Virus record (IMG/VR): IMGVR_UViG_3300010885_040298
Location: 1 to 45,425 of that record
Direction: 5' to 3' (one strand)
Length of the DNA: 45,425 nt
Source: a virus
Shown: positions 29,560 to 36,946 of the stretch, piece by piece
How positions within the stretch are numbered: the stretch's first letter is position 1
How the letters are laid out: the number at the start of each line of letters is the position of its first letter
Program-made: the position numbers and the translations under genes
Notes under the pieces: generated by a model
The model's database searches: none
Seen by the model: the letters and a program-made list of their open reading frames with translations, nothing else
What the model was told of the DNA's origin: nothing

Positions 29560-30356
29560 ATACCGGTGCATTGATATTTGCATTTGATAACCAAGAGACT
29601 GACTATGTGGCAATGGCAGTGTGGAGTGCTCAAAATATTCGTAGACATTTAAATATACCCACCAGCATAGTTACTGATCGGCCAATTGACCATGCAGTGT
29701 TTGATCAAGTGATTGTGGCCACTGCCAAGTCCGGAGGATCACGTTATTTCGAAGACTATGCTGCCAACGTGACCTGGCATAATGCCGGACGTGTGGATGC
29801 GTATGATCTAACACCATACAATCAAACGCTGGTACTAGACGCTGACTACGTGGTGGCAAGTGATCAATTGAAATTTGTATTGAATTCCACCCAGAATTTT
29901 TTATGCCACAAAGATGCCTATACATTGGCCGGCGGCACAGCCCTGGACAGTTTGAATAAATTTGGAGATTATAATCTGCCCATGTGGTGGGCCACAGTGA
30001 TGATGTTTAGAAAATCCAACCAAGCACAATACATATTTGATTGCATGCACATGATACGTGAGAATTGGCAACATTATAGAGACTTGTATCAGATCAATAA
30101 CAAGACTTATCGCAACGATTTTGCATTGAGTATTGCGATGGGCATTGTGAACGGACATACATTGACAGTGGATGAAATACCATGGCCATTAATGAGCAGT
30201 ATGCCTGAACATAACTTGACCAAACTATCACAGGATAGTTTTCAATTGCAATACAAGTGCAACCAAGGTAAACCATATGAAATTATGTTTACAGGCATGG
30301 ACTTTCATGCCATGGGCAAAAAGAATCTAGGAGAAATAGTTGCGGCCGACCGATGA
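29556..30356 (+). CDS. GT-A-like glycosyltransferase, copy A
   Basis: 266 aa. The N-terminus (TGALIFAFDNQETDYVAMAV) fits the first nucleotide-binding strand of a GT-A fold. The metal-binding DxD is clear at D95-A-D97 within TLVLDADYVV, as in GT8-like enzymes. A later MWWATVMMFRKS (~150) resembles the strand that follows in this fold. The protein is paralogous to the next gene product: compare LTPYNQTLVLDADYVVASDQ with TTPFRETIKLEADMMITSP. Expected chemistry is transfer of a sugar from a nucleotide sugar; donor and acceptor cannot be read from sequence. Coupled upstream by ATGA and overlapping the next gene by 17 nt. Confidence 0.7.
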   Translation: MNTGALIFAFDNQETDYVAMAVWSAQNIRRHLNIPTSIVTDRPIDHAVFDQVIVATAKSGGSRYFEDYAANVTWHNAGRVDAYDLTPYNQTLVLDADYVVASDQLKFVLNSTQNFLCHKDAYTLAGGTALDSLNKFGDYNLPMWWATVMMFRKSNQAQYIFDCMHMIRENWQHYRDLYQINNKTYRNDFALSIAMGIVNGHTLTVDEIPWPLMSSMPEHNLTKLSQDSFQLQYKCNQGKPYEIMFTGMDFHAMGKKNLGEIVAADR

Positions 30357-31125
30357 ACAAGGCTACTTGATAGTGGCAATTGACACAGATAGCAGTGATT
30401 ATGTGACCAATGCCACATTGTTGGCATCAAGCATTAAATATTGGCATTCTGATGCAAAAATTTGCTTGTTGACCAATGCAACAGTGACCAACGATGCTGG
30501 ATTGTTTGCCTATGTCAAACCGTTTCGGCACCCGGTGAATATGACCAATCCCTGGGCCAATGATTGGCAAGTGTTTGATACCACTCCGTTTAGAGAAACT
30601 ATTAAATTAGAAGCAGATATGATGATCACCAGCCCAATTGATCATTGGTGGACATTGTTGCGACATCGTGATGTGGTGGTGTCAACTGGCTGCAGAGACT
30701 GGAAAGACAAACGTGCGGTTTCCAGACACTACAGAAAGATTTTTGATGCCAACAACTTGCCTGACGTTTACAATGCCATTACATATTGGAGACTGAGTGA
30801 GACCGCAAAGACATTTTTTAATACTGTTAGAAACATATTTGAAAATTGGGAACAATATAAAACTCTGTTGCGGTTTCCCGAAGATATTCCATCAACTGAT
30901 GTGGTGTATGCCATGGCAGCCAACATCATTGGCCCAGAACTTTGCACCTTGCCATTTGCCACATATCCACAAATTGTACACATGAAGCGGCATATTGCAG
31001 GATCTAAAACTGATGCCTGGCTAGATGAATTTCTAATGGAAAAACACAATCATTCTGTCAGAATAAACACCATAGCACAATGGGGAGCGGTTCATCACTT
31101 GGTTAAGAATTGGGATACTGTATGA
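30340..31125 (+). CDS. GT-A-like glycosyltransferase paralogue, copy B, TTG start
   Basis: 261 aa from TTG at 30340. There is no in-frame ATG before residue ~68, and the first strand (GYLIVAIDTDSSDYVTNATL) must be included. GGAG at 30330-30333 sits 6 nt before the TTG, which supports this start. The DxD motif is E91-A-D93, so the first acidic residue is Glu, an unusual form that may still bind metal. The C-terminal third has helical segments and HMKRHIAGSKTDAWLDEF. It is a diverged duplicate of the preceding gene. The acceptor is unknown; activity is likely but not certain because of the altered motif. Confidence 0.66.
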   Translation: MRPTDEQGYLIVAIDTDSSDYVTNATLLASSIKYWHSDAKICLLTNATVTNDAGLFAYVKPFRHPVNMTNPWANDWQVFDTTPFRETIKLEADMMITSPIDHWWTLLRHRDVVVSTGCRDWKDKRAVSRHYRKIFDANNLPDVYNAITYWRLSETAKTFFNTVRNIFENWEQYKTLLRFPEDIPSTDVVYAMAANIIGPELCTLPFATYPQIVHMKRHIAGSKTDAWLDEFLMEKHNHSVRINTIAQWGAVHHLVKNWDTV

Positions 31126-31460
31126 CTGAGCAAGAATTTTGGGATATCCTGCATGCTCCGGTGATCTCATATCCAATCTTTTATCGATTGTATCACGATA
31201 ATGGTGTGCCACTATTCTTCAGCATGGAGGATTTGCCAGGTACATACATAGAGATTGATCATGAAACATATAGTCGTAACAATTCAAACGTGAGAATACA
31301 CAACGGCTGCATAATTGAATTCTCTCAAAATATTGTTAGCAAAATAGCACCTGGCAAAACGGGCACACCATGTCATCCTACCGATGTCTCAATTGTTGTT
31401 GCCCCAGATCAACCACACCAACGATGGAGTAAACAAACATATGGCTTTGAATCAAATTGA
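31122..31460 (+). CDS. 112-aa protein of unknown function with a duplicated C-terminal segment
   Basis: The ATG at 31122 overlaps the previous stop (ATGA) and is preferred over a TTG 12 nt upstream. The sequence starts MTEQEFWDILHAPVISYPIF and contains a beta-rich middle (GTYIEIDHETYSRNNSNVRI). The C-terminal DQPHQRWSKQTYGFESN has a near twin (DQPHTRWSKQTYESN) in the 36-aa ORF at 34441-34551. The gene overlaps the next glycosyltransferase by 20 nt. Family unknown; conservation of the tail suggests it is a real gene end that was duplicated together with the next gene's start. Confidence 0.7.
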   Translation: MTEQEFWDILHAPVISYPIFYRLYHDNGVPLFFSMEDLPGTYIEIDHETYSRNNSNVRIHNGCIIEFSQNIVSKIAPGKTGTPCHPTDVSIVVAPDQPHQRWSKQTYGFESN

Positions 31461-32373
31461 TGTAGCAGACTTAGACTGCATTTACTTGACCTACGACGAA
31501 CCACAAAAGGAAGAATTCTGGGTAAAGATACGTAACATGGTACCTTGGGCCAAGCGTGTGGATGGAGTCAAGGGATCAGATGCTGCACACAAAGCAGCCG
31601 CTGCTGCAAGTGACACCGAACGTTTTATTCTTATAGACGGTGATAACATGCCTGACCCTGCGTTTTTCAATCACACAATAAACTATGTCACACCAGAGTA
31701 TGAAAAAGCTGTGTTCCGCTGGCGTGCTCGCAATCACGTCAATGGGCTGATGTATGGCAATGGCGGCTTGAGTTCATGGACAAAACAGTTTGTCATGAAT
31801 ATGAAAACTCACGAAGCCACTGATGGATCAGTAGAAACACAAGTGGAGTTTTGTTTTGATCCGTTATACTGGGCCATGCATGACTGTTATTCAACCACAT
31901 ATCCCAATGGATCAGCATTTCATGCCTGGCGTGCCGGTTTCCGTGAAGGTGTTAAAATGTGCCTGAACAAAGGCGCCAAGCCCAGTGCAGCAGAATTCAA
32001 GGAGCGTGTGCATCACCGCAATCTTGATCACCTGACCATATGGCACAACATTGGAACAGATGTTGAGTATGGAGAATGGGCAATTGCCGGGGCCAGACAA
32101 GGTACTTATATGACCATGCTTACTGGATGGGATCACAAGCAGGTACAATGGTTTGATGCATTGGCTGAACTATGGGAAACAGTAAAAAACGATCAGCCTC
32201 GATTGTTGAGTAATCGCCTGGCAGAAGAGCTAGGCACACAACTGGATTTGCCCATGGCCATACTTGAACAGGAGCAAAGTCAATTTTTTAAAAAGCATTA
32301 TAGATCTAACTGGCACAACCGTGGTGTCACTGTGAGAGAGATTGATGTAATTAGAAGTCAAGAAGGATGGTAA
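31441..32373 (+). CDS. GT-A glycosyltransferase with a repeated C-terminal tag
   Basis: 310 aa from ATG at 31441. A longer upstream reading in the same frame is possible but lies over the previous gene, and the second copy of this region (34538) keeps the later start. Residues ~12-40 (CIYLTYDEPQKEEFW, VPWAKRVDGVKG) and the DxD motif D66-G-D68-N (RFILIDGDNMPDP) are typical of a GT-A nucleotide-sugar enzyme family I associate with marine phages. The last ~38 residues (SQFFKKHYRSNWHNRG then REIDVIRSQEGW) recur in two other places (34731-34848 and 35420-35537). Substrate unknown. It is the only intact copy of this gene in the window. Confidence 0.78.
   Translation: MALNQIDVADLDCIYLTYDEPQKEEFWVKIRNMVPWAKRVDGVKGSDAAHKAAAAASDTERFILIDGDNMPDPAFFNHTINYVTPEYEKAVFRWRARNHVNGLMYGNGGLSSWTKQFVMNMKTHEATDGSVETQVEFCFDPLYWAMHDCYSTTYPNGSAFHAWRAGFREGVKMCLNKGAKPSAAEFKERVHHRNLDHLTIWHNIGTDVEYGEWAIAGARQGTYMTMLTGWDHKQVQWFDALAELWETVKNDQPRLLSNRLAEELGTQLDLPMAILEQEQSQFFKKHYRSNWHNRGVTVREIDVIRSQEGW
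32256..32373 (+). repeat. 118-nt C-terminal tag repeat, copy 1
   Basis: Runs from GGCCATA to the TAA stop of the intact glycosyltransferase. Copies 2 and 3 have exactly the same length. Copy 1 is the most divergent, by eye about three quarters identical to copy 2. Confidence 0.88.
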
Positions 32374-32376
32374 AAC

Positions 32377-32898
32377 ATGTTTAAAAAACTAAAATTAAAT
32401 TACGATTTTACACAAATACTAAAATCTGATTATACTCAGCATACCGGAAGTTGTATTAAACATCAAGTTTACGAGGTTGCAGATATACACAAAGAATATG
32501 GCGGATTTCCTGAATCTTATTGTTTAGAAAATACACTAATACATCAACTATGGTGGGATAATACCCAGTTAGATTTTGAGGAGATTGGTCGTCAACTTGG
32601 TATGGAGGTTATTACTATTAGCAGTATTCAACAACCTCCTGGATGTGTAATACCGTTACATAGAGATACCTTTTTTCAAATCAATAAACAATATCCTGAC
32701 AGGAAAGAATTAAAAGTCAGAGCCAATGTACATTTAGAAGATTGGAAGTTGGGACATTTTTTACAGTATAATGATGTAGTACACACGCACTGGAAAGCTG
32801 GGGATGCATTGTTATGGGATAGCGAAATATTGCATCTTGGTGCCAATGCTGGCATGCACAATAAACATACCCTACAAGTATCAGGATTTTTAATGTAA
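32377..32898 (+). CDS. 2-oxoglutarate/Fe(II) oxygenase-like protein (aspartyl hydroxylase type)
   Basis: 173 aa. The core SSIQQPPGCVIPLHRDTFFQ carries an H-x-D pair at H95 and D97. Later ALLWDSEILHLGANAG supplies a distal His (H153), and HNKHTLQVSGFL closes the double-stranded beta-helix. This layout fits the iron-binding H-x-D...H triad of 2-oxoglutarate oxygenases, closest in style to aspartyl/asparaginyl hydroxylase-like proteins. Reaction expected: hydroxylation of a small molecule, peptide or sugar in the same pathway. It begins 3 nt after the glycosyltransferase stop and overlaps the acyltransferase (TAATG). Base composition is AT-rich. Confidence 0.68.
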   Translation: MFKKLKLNYDFTQILKSDYTQHTGSCIKHQVYEVADIHKEYGGFPESYCLENTLIHQLWWDNTQLDFEEIGRQLGMEVITISSIQQPPGCVIPLHRDTFFQINKQYPDRKELKVRANVHLEDWKLGHFLQYNDVVHTHWKAGDALLWDSEILHLGANAGMHNKHTLQVSGFLM

Positions 32899-33449
32899 TG
32901 GAAGAAAACATTTTTTTTGACACCCGGCGGTTAAAGTACCGAGGTAACAATGTTATTATCGGAAAAACTGTACGAATACGATATCCTGAATTGGTAGAAT
33001 TGCATGATAATGTTATCATTGATGATTTTACATTTATCTCATGCGGATTAGTAATGTACAAACATGCATTTATTGAAAATAATTGTTCTCTCATGGGTGG
33101 CCAAAATTATAAAGTAGTAATGGGCAATCATTCGGCAATAACAACCAACTGTACATTGGTATGTTCTAATTTAGATTTTAAATCAGGACTACAATTAAAT
33201 CACAATAGAGATCTATTAACATTTTCCAACAGTGGAGATATAGTATTAAATGATCATGCCATACTTGGATACCATTGTACTGTTTACCCTGGAGTAACGC
33301 TAGGCGAAGGTGCCCGGACAAGTGAATACACTCGTGTTAGCAAAAACTTAGATCCATGGGGATTATATTATGGCATATCTGCTAAGAAAATAGATAATGT
33401 TGATAAAGATACTGTACTTGCACAATTGGATATATATAAAAGAAAATAA
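32898..33449 (+). CDS. Left-handed beta-helix (hexapeptide) acyltransferase
   Basis: 183 aa. Repeated hexapeptide-like strands start near residue 18 (NVIIGKTVRIRYPELVELHD) and resume strongly at ~125-150 (NDHAILGYHCTVYPGVTLGE). The end (LDPWGLYYGISAKKI) matches the usual close of LbH O- or N-acyltransferases, where a GxPAK-type turn is common. His residues in GNHSAI (~78) and GYHCTV are candidates for catalysis. Family role: transfer of an acetyl or other acyl group from CoA to a sugar. It is coupled to its neighbours at both ends (TAATG upstream, adjacent ATG downstream). AT-rich. Confidence 0.82.
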   Translation: MEENIFFDTRRLKYRGNNVIIGKTVRIRYPELVELHDNVIIDDFTFISCGLVMYKHAFIENNCSLMGGQNYKVVMGNHSAITTNCTLVCSNLDFKSGLQLNHNRDLLTFSNSGDIVLNDHAILGYHCTVYPGVTLGEGARTSEYTRVSKNLDPWGLYYGISAKKIDNVDKDTVLAQLDIYKRK

Positions 33450-34448
33450 ATGATAAATTTAGAATCTCGAGACAGCCAAATATGGAACATTGATAAAAAA
33501 ATAATAGAAATTATCAAAGAAGGTATTTCCAGCGATAAAAAAATAATTATGTCAACTTATGGTGAAGGTGTTTGCTTACGGTCATGCCACTTTTATGACC
33601 TCTTAGACAACATATGTGATACATTTAATATAGATAAAAATAGAATCGAAATAACAACATCTAACATAGAAGAATTCCATAGTGAATATAAAATTGTAAT
33701 TCTTCCTAATATACATGTTAAGTTAAATCAAAAAGAACTAATTAATCCAAAACCAAAAAATCTAAATTTATTTCCAGTTGGGTGTTTTGTTGGAAAAATT
33801 AACTGGGCCAGATTAGCATTATTATCGTGGCTAAATCAATACCCAAGTAAATCGTTAATCACTTGCCATTACAAATATGTTGATGATGATTCGGATCTAA
33901 CAACTAAATTATCGTTGCAACTAAATGATAATTTTCTTACATTTCCAAACGAAACCGAATCGGCTGTTAAATTCTTAAACACTTGCCCAAAGTTATTATC
34001 AACAAATTTTAAAATTCCCTACGATAAAATGCAAACAATAACGATCGACGATATTTTTAATGTAGCGGTAAAATTTTCAGAAGGATATTCTGACATATTT
34101 GCTGAACTGGTATGTGAAACTTACTTTAGTGGATTTACGTTTTTCCCTACAGAAAAAACCTTTCGTCCAATACAACAATTGACTCCTTTTATAACATTTG
34201 GGCCGCGAGGATTTTTGACCAATCTACATCGATGCGGATTTAAAACGTTTGGTTCATATTGGGATGAAGGATACGACGAATGTGTAGGAGTAGATAGAAT
34301 ATTGAAAATTAAGCAAATACTATTACAACTATTTGAGATTGACCAACCTGCATTACAAGAAATGTACGCCGATATGAAGCCAATTTTAGAACACAATAAA
34401 AATAGATTTTTAGAATTAACACCAGAAGAGTTATATTTAGATGAGTAA
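33450..34448 (+). CDS. GT-B-like candidate glycosyltransferase, AT-rich
   Basis: 332 aa, with ATG directly after the previous stop. The N-terminal half is divergent. The C-terminal half has ETYFSGFTFFPTEKTFRPIQ followed by PFITFGPRGFLTNLHRCGFK and TFGSYWDEGYDE. The same layout occurs in the protein at 36930-38063 (ETIFDYPYSFRTEKIWKP, PFVAVANRGYYRDLKNAGFK, TFAHLIDESFD). The E-x-F...TEK motif resembles the nucleotide-sugar site of GT10-type fucosyltransferases and related GT-B enzymes. A donor-sugar transferase is likely, but this is an inference from a short motif. Strongly AT-rich, like the two preceding genes, which suggests joint transfer. Confidence 0.62.
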   Translation: MINLESRDSQIWNIDKKIIEIIKEGISSDKKIIMSTYGEGVCLRSCHFYDLLDNICDTFNIDKNRIEITTSNIEEFHSEYKIVILPNIHVKLNQKELINPKPKNLNLFPVGCFVGKINWARLALLSWLNQYPSKSLITCHYKYVDDDSDLTTKLSLQLNDNFLTFPNETESAVKFLNTCPKLLSTNFKIPYDKMQTITIDDIFNVAVKFSEGYSDIFAELVCETYFSGFTFFPTEKTFRPIQQLTPFITFGPRGFLTNLHRCGFKTFGSYWDEGYDECVGVDRILKIKQILLQLFEIDQPALQEMYADMKPILEHNKNRFLELTPEELYLDE

Positions 34449-34551
34449 TAATGGTGATGAGGTCTCTACAGACTTCAAATCAAAATTTCTAAGTGTTGCC
34501 GAGGATCAACCTCATACTCGATGGAGCAAACAAACATATGAATCAAATTGA
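34441..34551 (+). CDS. 36-aa hybrid ORF, probable recombination remnant
   Basis: The ATG overlaps the previous stop by 8 nt. The N-terminus (MSNNGDEVSTDFKSKFLSVAE) resembles the start of the radical SAM protein at 35537 (MNKGDESIGTKSKFLNSAEQ). The C-terminus (DQPHTRWSKQTYESN) resembles the end of the 112-aa protein at 31122. It therefore looks like a splice of two unrelated gene ends. It overlaps the truncated glycosyltransferase copy just as the parent gene overlaps the intact one. It may be translated but is unlikely to do what either parent does. Confidence 0.5.
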   Translation: MSNNGDEVSTDFKSKFLSVAEDQPHTRWSKQTYESN

Positions 34552-34848
34552 CATTGCAGACTTGGACTGTGTATATCTCAGCTATGACGAACCCGAAAAA
34601 GAAGAGTTTTGGGTGCGAATCAAAAACATGGTACCCTGGCCGAAATCTGGCAGAGTGTGAAAGATTCTGACCCAAGAATTTTGAGCGGGCTTGTGTCTGA
34701 GGATTTGCATGGCCAATTGGACCTGCCCGTGGCCATATTTGAAGGCGAACAAAGTGAATTTTTTAAACATCACTATCTTTCAAACTGGCACAATCGTGGC
34801 ATCATGACTCGAGAGATTGATGTTATTCGGGAACAAGAAGGATGGTAA
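34538..34848 (+). pseudogene. Glycosyltransferase remnant with out-of-frame internal deletion
   Basis: A second copy of the gene at 31441-32373. The first ~34 codons (MNQIDIADLDCVYLSYDEPE, then KNMVPW) and the last ~70 codons (LAEIWQSVKDSDPRILSGL to the terminal REIDVIREQEGW) are kept. About 610 nt of the middle, including the DxD motif, are missing. The join lies at CCCTGGCC (about 34634-34641), where both parental sequences have a CCTGG/TTGG-like stretch. The two halves are in different frames (start frame stops at 34660). Without its catalytic centre it cannot be an active glycosyltransferase. The local GC (32/60 at 34681-34740) is high, unlike the flanking genes. Confidence 0.82.
34731..34848 (+). 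repeat. 118-nt C-terminal tag repeat, copy 2
   Basis: Runs from GGCCATA to TAA, ending the glycosyltransferase remnant. By eye it differs from copy 3 at about 8 of 118 positions, so these two are recent relatives. Confidence 0.9.
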
Positions 34849-35537
34849 TTGAATTTCCCAACGGATTTCGTCACATTATTGTGATAGCTAACTATCGTAC
34901 CGGGAGTACTGCGTTCTGCGATATTGTTGCCAACACCACTGGGTTATTAAATGTAGATGAAATATTTCATCGGGCAGTGGACAAAACAACATATAAGAAA
35001 TATCATGATCATGGGTGCGTCATTAAAATAATGCCTGACCAATTTGATCATCCTGCGGTTGATTCACTATTGCAAACTTCTTGGATAATTGGTATAACTC
35101 GTCGAGATATAGTTGCACAAATTGCAAGTTTTTATATCTGTCACATGACCGGCCAATGGCACAATCTAAAAAACACATCAACAAAAAATTACAATGTTCC
35201 TATAGATAAAGATGAACTAGAAAATCAAGTCAGATATATTGTTGATATGAATTCAAAATATCAAATACTGTCGGAACAGTATTGTACTCAGCAATATTAC
35301 TATGAAGATATCAACACTAAAATGACCAATTCAAAATTTACTGTATTCCATAAGCCCTTCAATTACCGTGACATTTGTAGTATGGTCGTAGAGATATTGA
35401 TGTCATGCGTCAATCAGAAGGCCATATTTGCAGCAGAACAAAGTGAATTTTTTAAACGTCACTATCTTTCAAACTGGCACAATCGTGGCATCATGACTCG
35501 AGAAATCGATGTTATTCGTGAACAAGAAGGTTGGTAA
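34842..35537 (+). CDS. Stf0-like sulfotransferase fused to the glycosyltransferase C-terminal tag
   Basis: 231 aa; the ATG at 34842 lies inside the last codons of the upstream remnant. Residues ~8-20 (HIIVIANYRTGSTAFCDIV) contain RTGST, the phosphate-binding loop for the sulfuryl donor PAPS. Residues ~85-95 (GITRRDIVAQIASFY) match the second PAPS-contacting R-x-D-x-x-x-Q helix of Stf0-type sulfotransferases. Residues from ~193 onward are the 118-nt tag (KAIFAAEQSEFFKRHYLSNW, ending REIDVIREQEGW), which does not belong to sulfotransferases. The body is AT-rich (16/60 GC at 35221-35280). Length without the tag is rather short, so the native C-terminus was probably lost. Predicted role: sulfation of a sugar or small molecule; activity of the fusion is uncertain. 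Confidence 0.7.
   Translation: MVIEFPNGFRHIIVIANYRTGSTAFCDIVANTTGLLNVDEIFHRAVDKTTYKKYHDHGCVIKIMPDQFDHPAVDSLLQTSWIIGITRRDIVAQIASFYICHMTGQWHNLKNTSTKNYNVPIDKDELENQVRYIVDMNSKYQILSEQYCTQQYYYEDINTKMTNSKFTVFHKPFNYRDICSMVVEILMSCVNQKAIFAAEQSEFFKRHYLSNWHNRGIMTREIDVIREQEGW
35420..35537 (+). repeat. 118-nt C-terminal tag repeat, copy 3
   Basis: Runs from GGCCATA to TAA, fused in frame to the sulfotransferase. Immediately upstream (35387-35421) lies a second, partly degenerate version of the tag's last 33 nt, in another frame. Confidence 0.9.
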
Positions 35538-36946
35538 TGAATAAAGGCGATGAGTCGATTGGTACTAAAAGCAAGTTTCTAAACTCTGCCGAACAAATGC
35601 AACAGCAGTTGGGAACGGCCCTTTGTCTTGCCAAGTGGAAACAAGTTAGTTTTCACCTGCCCACCGGACTCAACAACTCATGCTACCATCCACCGTTGCA
35701 TCATATATCTCCTGAAGACCTAGCAAGGCCCGGCGGCCTACATAACACCACACACAAAAAAGCACAGCGGAAGATGATGTTGGCTGGGGTAAAACCCGCA
35801 GAATGCCAATACTGTTGGAACATGGAAGACCAGGCTAAACTTAGCGATAGACATTATCGCAGCGGAGAACCCTGGGCCACAGTAGATTTTGAAAAGATAA
35901 AAAATAGTACCGGAGATGAAGATGATATTATCCCCAGTTATGTAGAAGTCAACTTCAATCATGCTTGCAATCTTAAATGTAGCTATTGCAGTCCCCAGTT
36001 TAGTTCAAGTTGGCAAGAGGAAGTTGATCGACACGGTGCATATCCCACTAGCCAACCGCATAATGCCCCAACTCACTTTACTGGTTCTCGGAAACCTATT
36101 CCTGCTCGCGAACACAACCCGTATGTAGAAGCATTTTGGGCTTGGTGGCCCACACTGTATCCCGAACTCATACACTTTCGCATGACCGGCGGCGAACCAC
36201 TAATGGATCGGAATACCTATAGAGTGTTTGACTATGTGTTGGCCACGCCCAATCCTCGACTGCATTTAAATGTTACCAGCAATTTTAGTGTGGAAGACCA
36301 ACTGTTTAAAAAGTACATGTCTTACGTAAAGCGTCTTTGTACCAACGACATCGAACACTTCATGCAATATGTTAGCCTGGATTCGGGAATACCTGCACAA
36401 GCAGAGTACATACGACACGGCTTGGATTTTGAGCGTATGGCTAGGAATGTTGACCAGTTCCTTACTGATATTCCATCACGCAATAGCTTGACATTTATCA
36501 TAACAATGAATAACTTATCTGTGACTGGATTCCGGCCTTTTATGGAATGGATACTAACATTAAGGCAACAACACTCAACCACATACCAAAGAGTATGGTT
36601 TGATACTCCTGTGCTTAGAGAACCAGCCTGGCAAAGTTTACAAATACTCCCTGAGAGTTATGTTGTCATGCTAGAGAAGGCCAAGGAGTTTATGAAACTG
36701 CATGTGGAAACTGATGCCAATCTTTTTCATGGATTTAAGGACTATGAAATTGCCCGGCTGGACCGTGACATAGCATGGATGCGGGCCGGACAACAAATAG
36801 CAGGCTCCGAACTTGGTCGGCGTAAAGCAGATTTTTATAGGTTCTTCAATGAACACGATCGTCGACGTGGAACTGACTTTTTAAAGACCTTTCCAGAAAT
36901 GAAATCCTGGTGGGCAGAATGCGAGTATCATGCTAGGGTCACATAA
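35537..36946 (+). CDS. Radical SAM enzyme with N-terminal twitch-like cysteine domain, type A, copy 1
   Basis: 469 aa; the ATG at 35537 overlaps the previous stop (TAATG). The N-terminal domain has C30, C49, C90 and C93 (ALCLAKW, SCYHPP, CQYCW), a likely auxiliary 4Fe-4S site. The radical SAM motif follows: C144, C148, C151 (NHACNLKCSYC). GGE at 218-220 (FRMTGGEPLMD) is the SAM-binding turn. Further on, SLDSGIPAQAEYIRHGLD is shared with the other copies. The C-terminus has DRRRGTDFLKTFPEMKSWW. I recall a family described as N-terminal twitch-domain radical SAM proteins that fits. Reaction unknown; radical SAM enzymes act on peptides, sugars or cofactors. Its N-terminus has a partial twin in the ORF at 34441. 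Confidence 0.85.
   Translation: MNKGDESIGTKSKFLNSAEQMQQQLGTALCLAKWKQVSFHLPTGLNNSCYHPPLHHISPEDLARPGGLHNTTHKKAQRKMMLAGVKPAECQYCWNMEDQAKLSDRHYRSGEPWATVDFEKIKNSTGDEDDIIPSYVEVNFNHACNLKCSYCSPQFSSSWQEEVDRHGAYPTSQPHNAPTHFTGSRKPIPAREHNPYVEAFWAWWPTLYPELIHFRMTGGEPLMDRNTYRVFDYVLATPNPRLHLNVTSNFSVEDQLFKKYMSYVKRLCTNDIEHFMQYVSLDSGIPAQAEYIRHGLDFERMARNVDQFLTDIPSRNSLTFIITMNNLSVTGFRPFMEWILTLRQQHSTTYQRVWFDTPVLREPAWQSLQILPESYVVMLEKAKEFMKLHVETDANLFHGFKDYEIARLDRDIAWMRAGQQIAGSELGRRKADFYRFFNEHDRRRGTDFLKTFPEMKSWWAECEYHARVT

Larger units (their letters stand above)
32377..34448 (+). other. AT-rich island of three genes between duplicated glycosyltransferase sequences
   Basis: Sample counts: GC is 14/60 at 33481-33540 and 13/60 at 33601-33660, against 25/60 at 30961-31020 and 29/60 at 36121-36180. 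The three genes inside (oxygenase-like, acyltransferase, GT-B-like) fit horizontal acquisition. Flanking glycosyltransferase copies lie on both sides. No integrase, transposase or inverted repeats were seen. Confidence 0.65.

Noticed and set aside
31384-31440. Upstream extension of the glycosyltransferase start to 31384
   Set aside because: It would overlap the 112-aa gene by 77 nt, and the second copy of the region supports the ATG at 31441 instead.
34609-34848. A 79-codon ORF starting at TTG 34609
   Set aside because: It is the distal half of the deleted glycosyltransferase copy; the TTG start is arbitrary, so it is reported as part of the pseudogene.
32256-35537. Transposon or insertion sequence as cause of the repeated tag
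   Set aside because: The repeats are direct, end at stop codons, have no inverted ends, and no transposase or integrase is present; homologous or illegitimate recombination explains them better.
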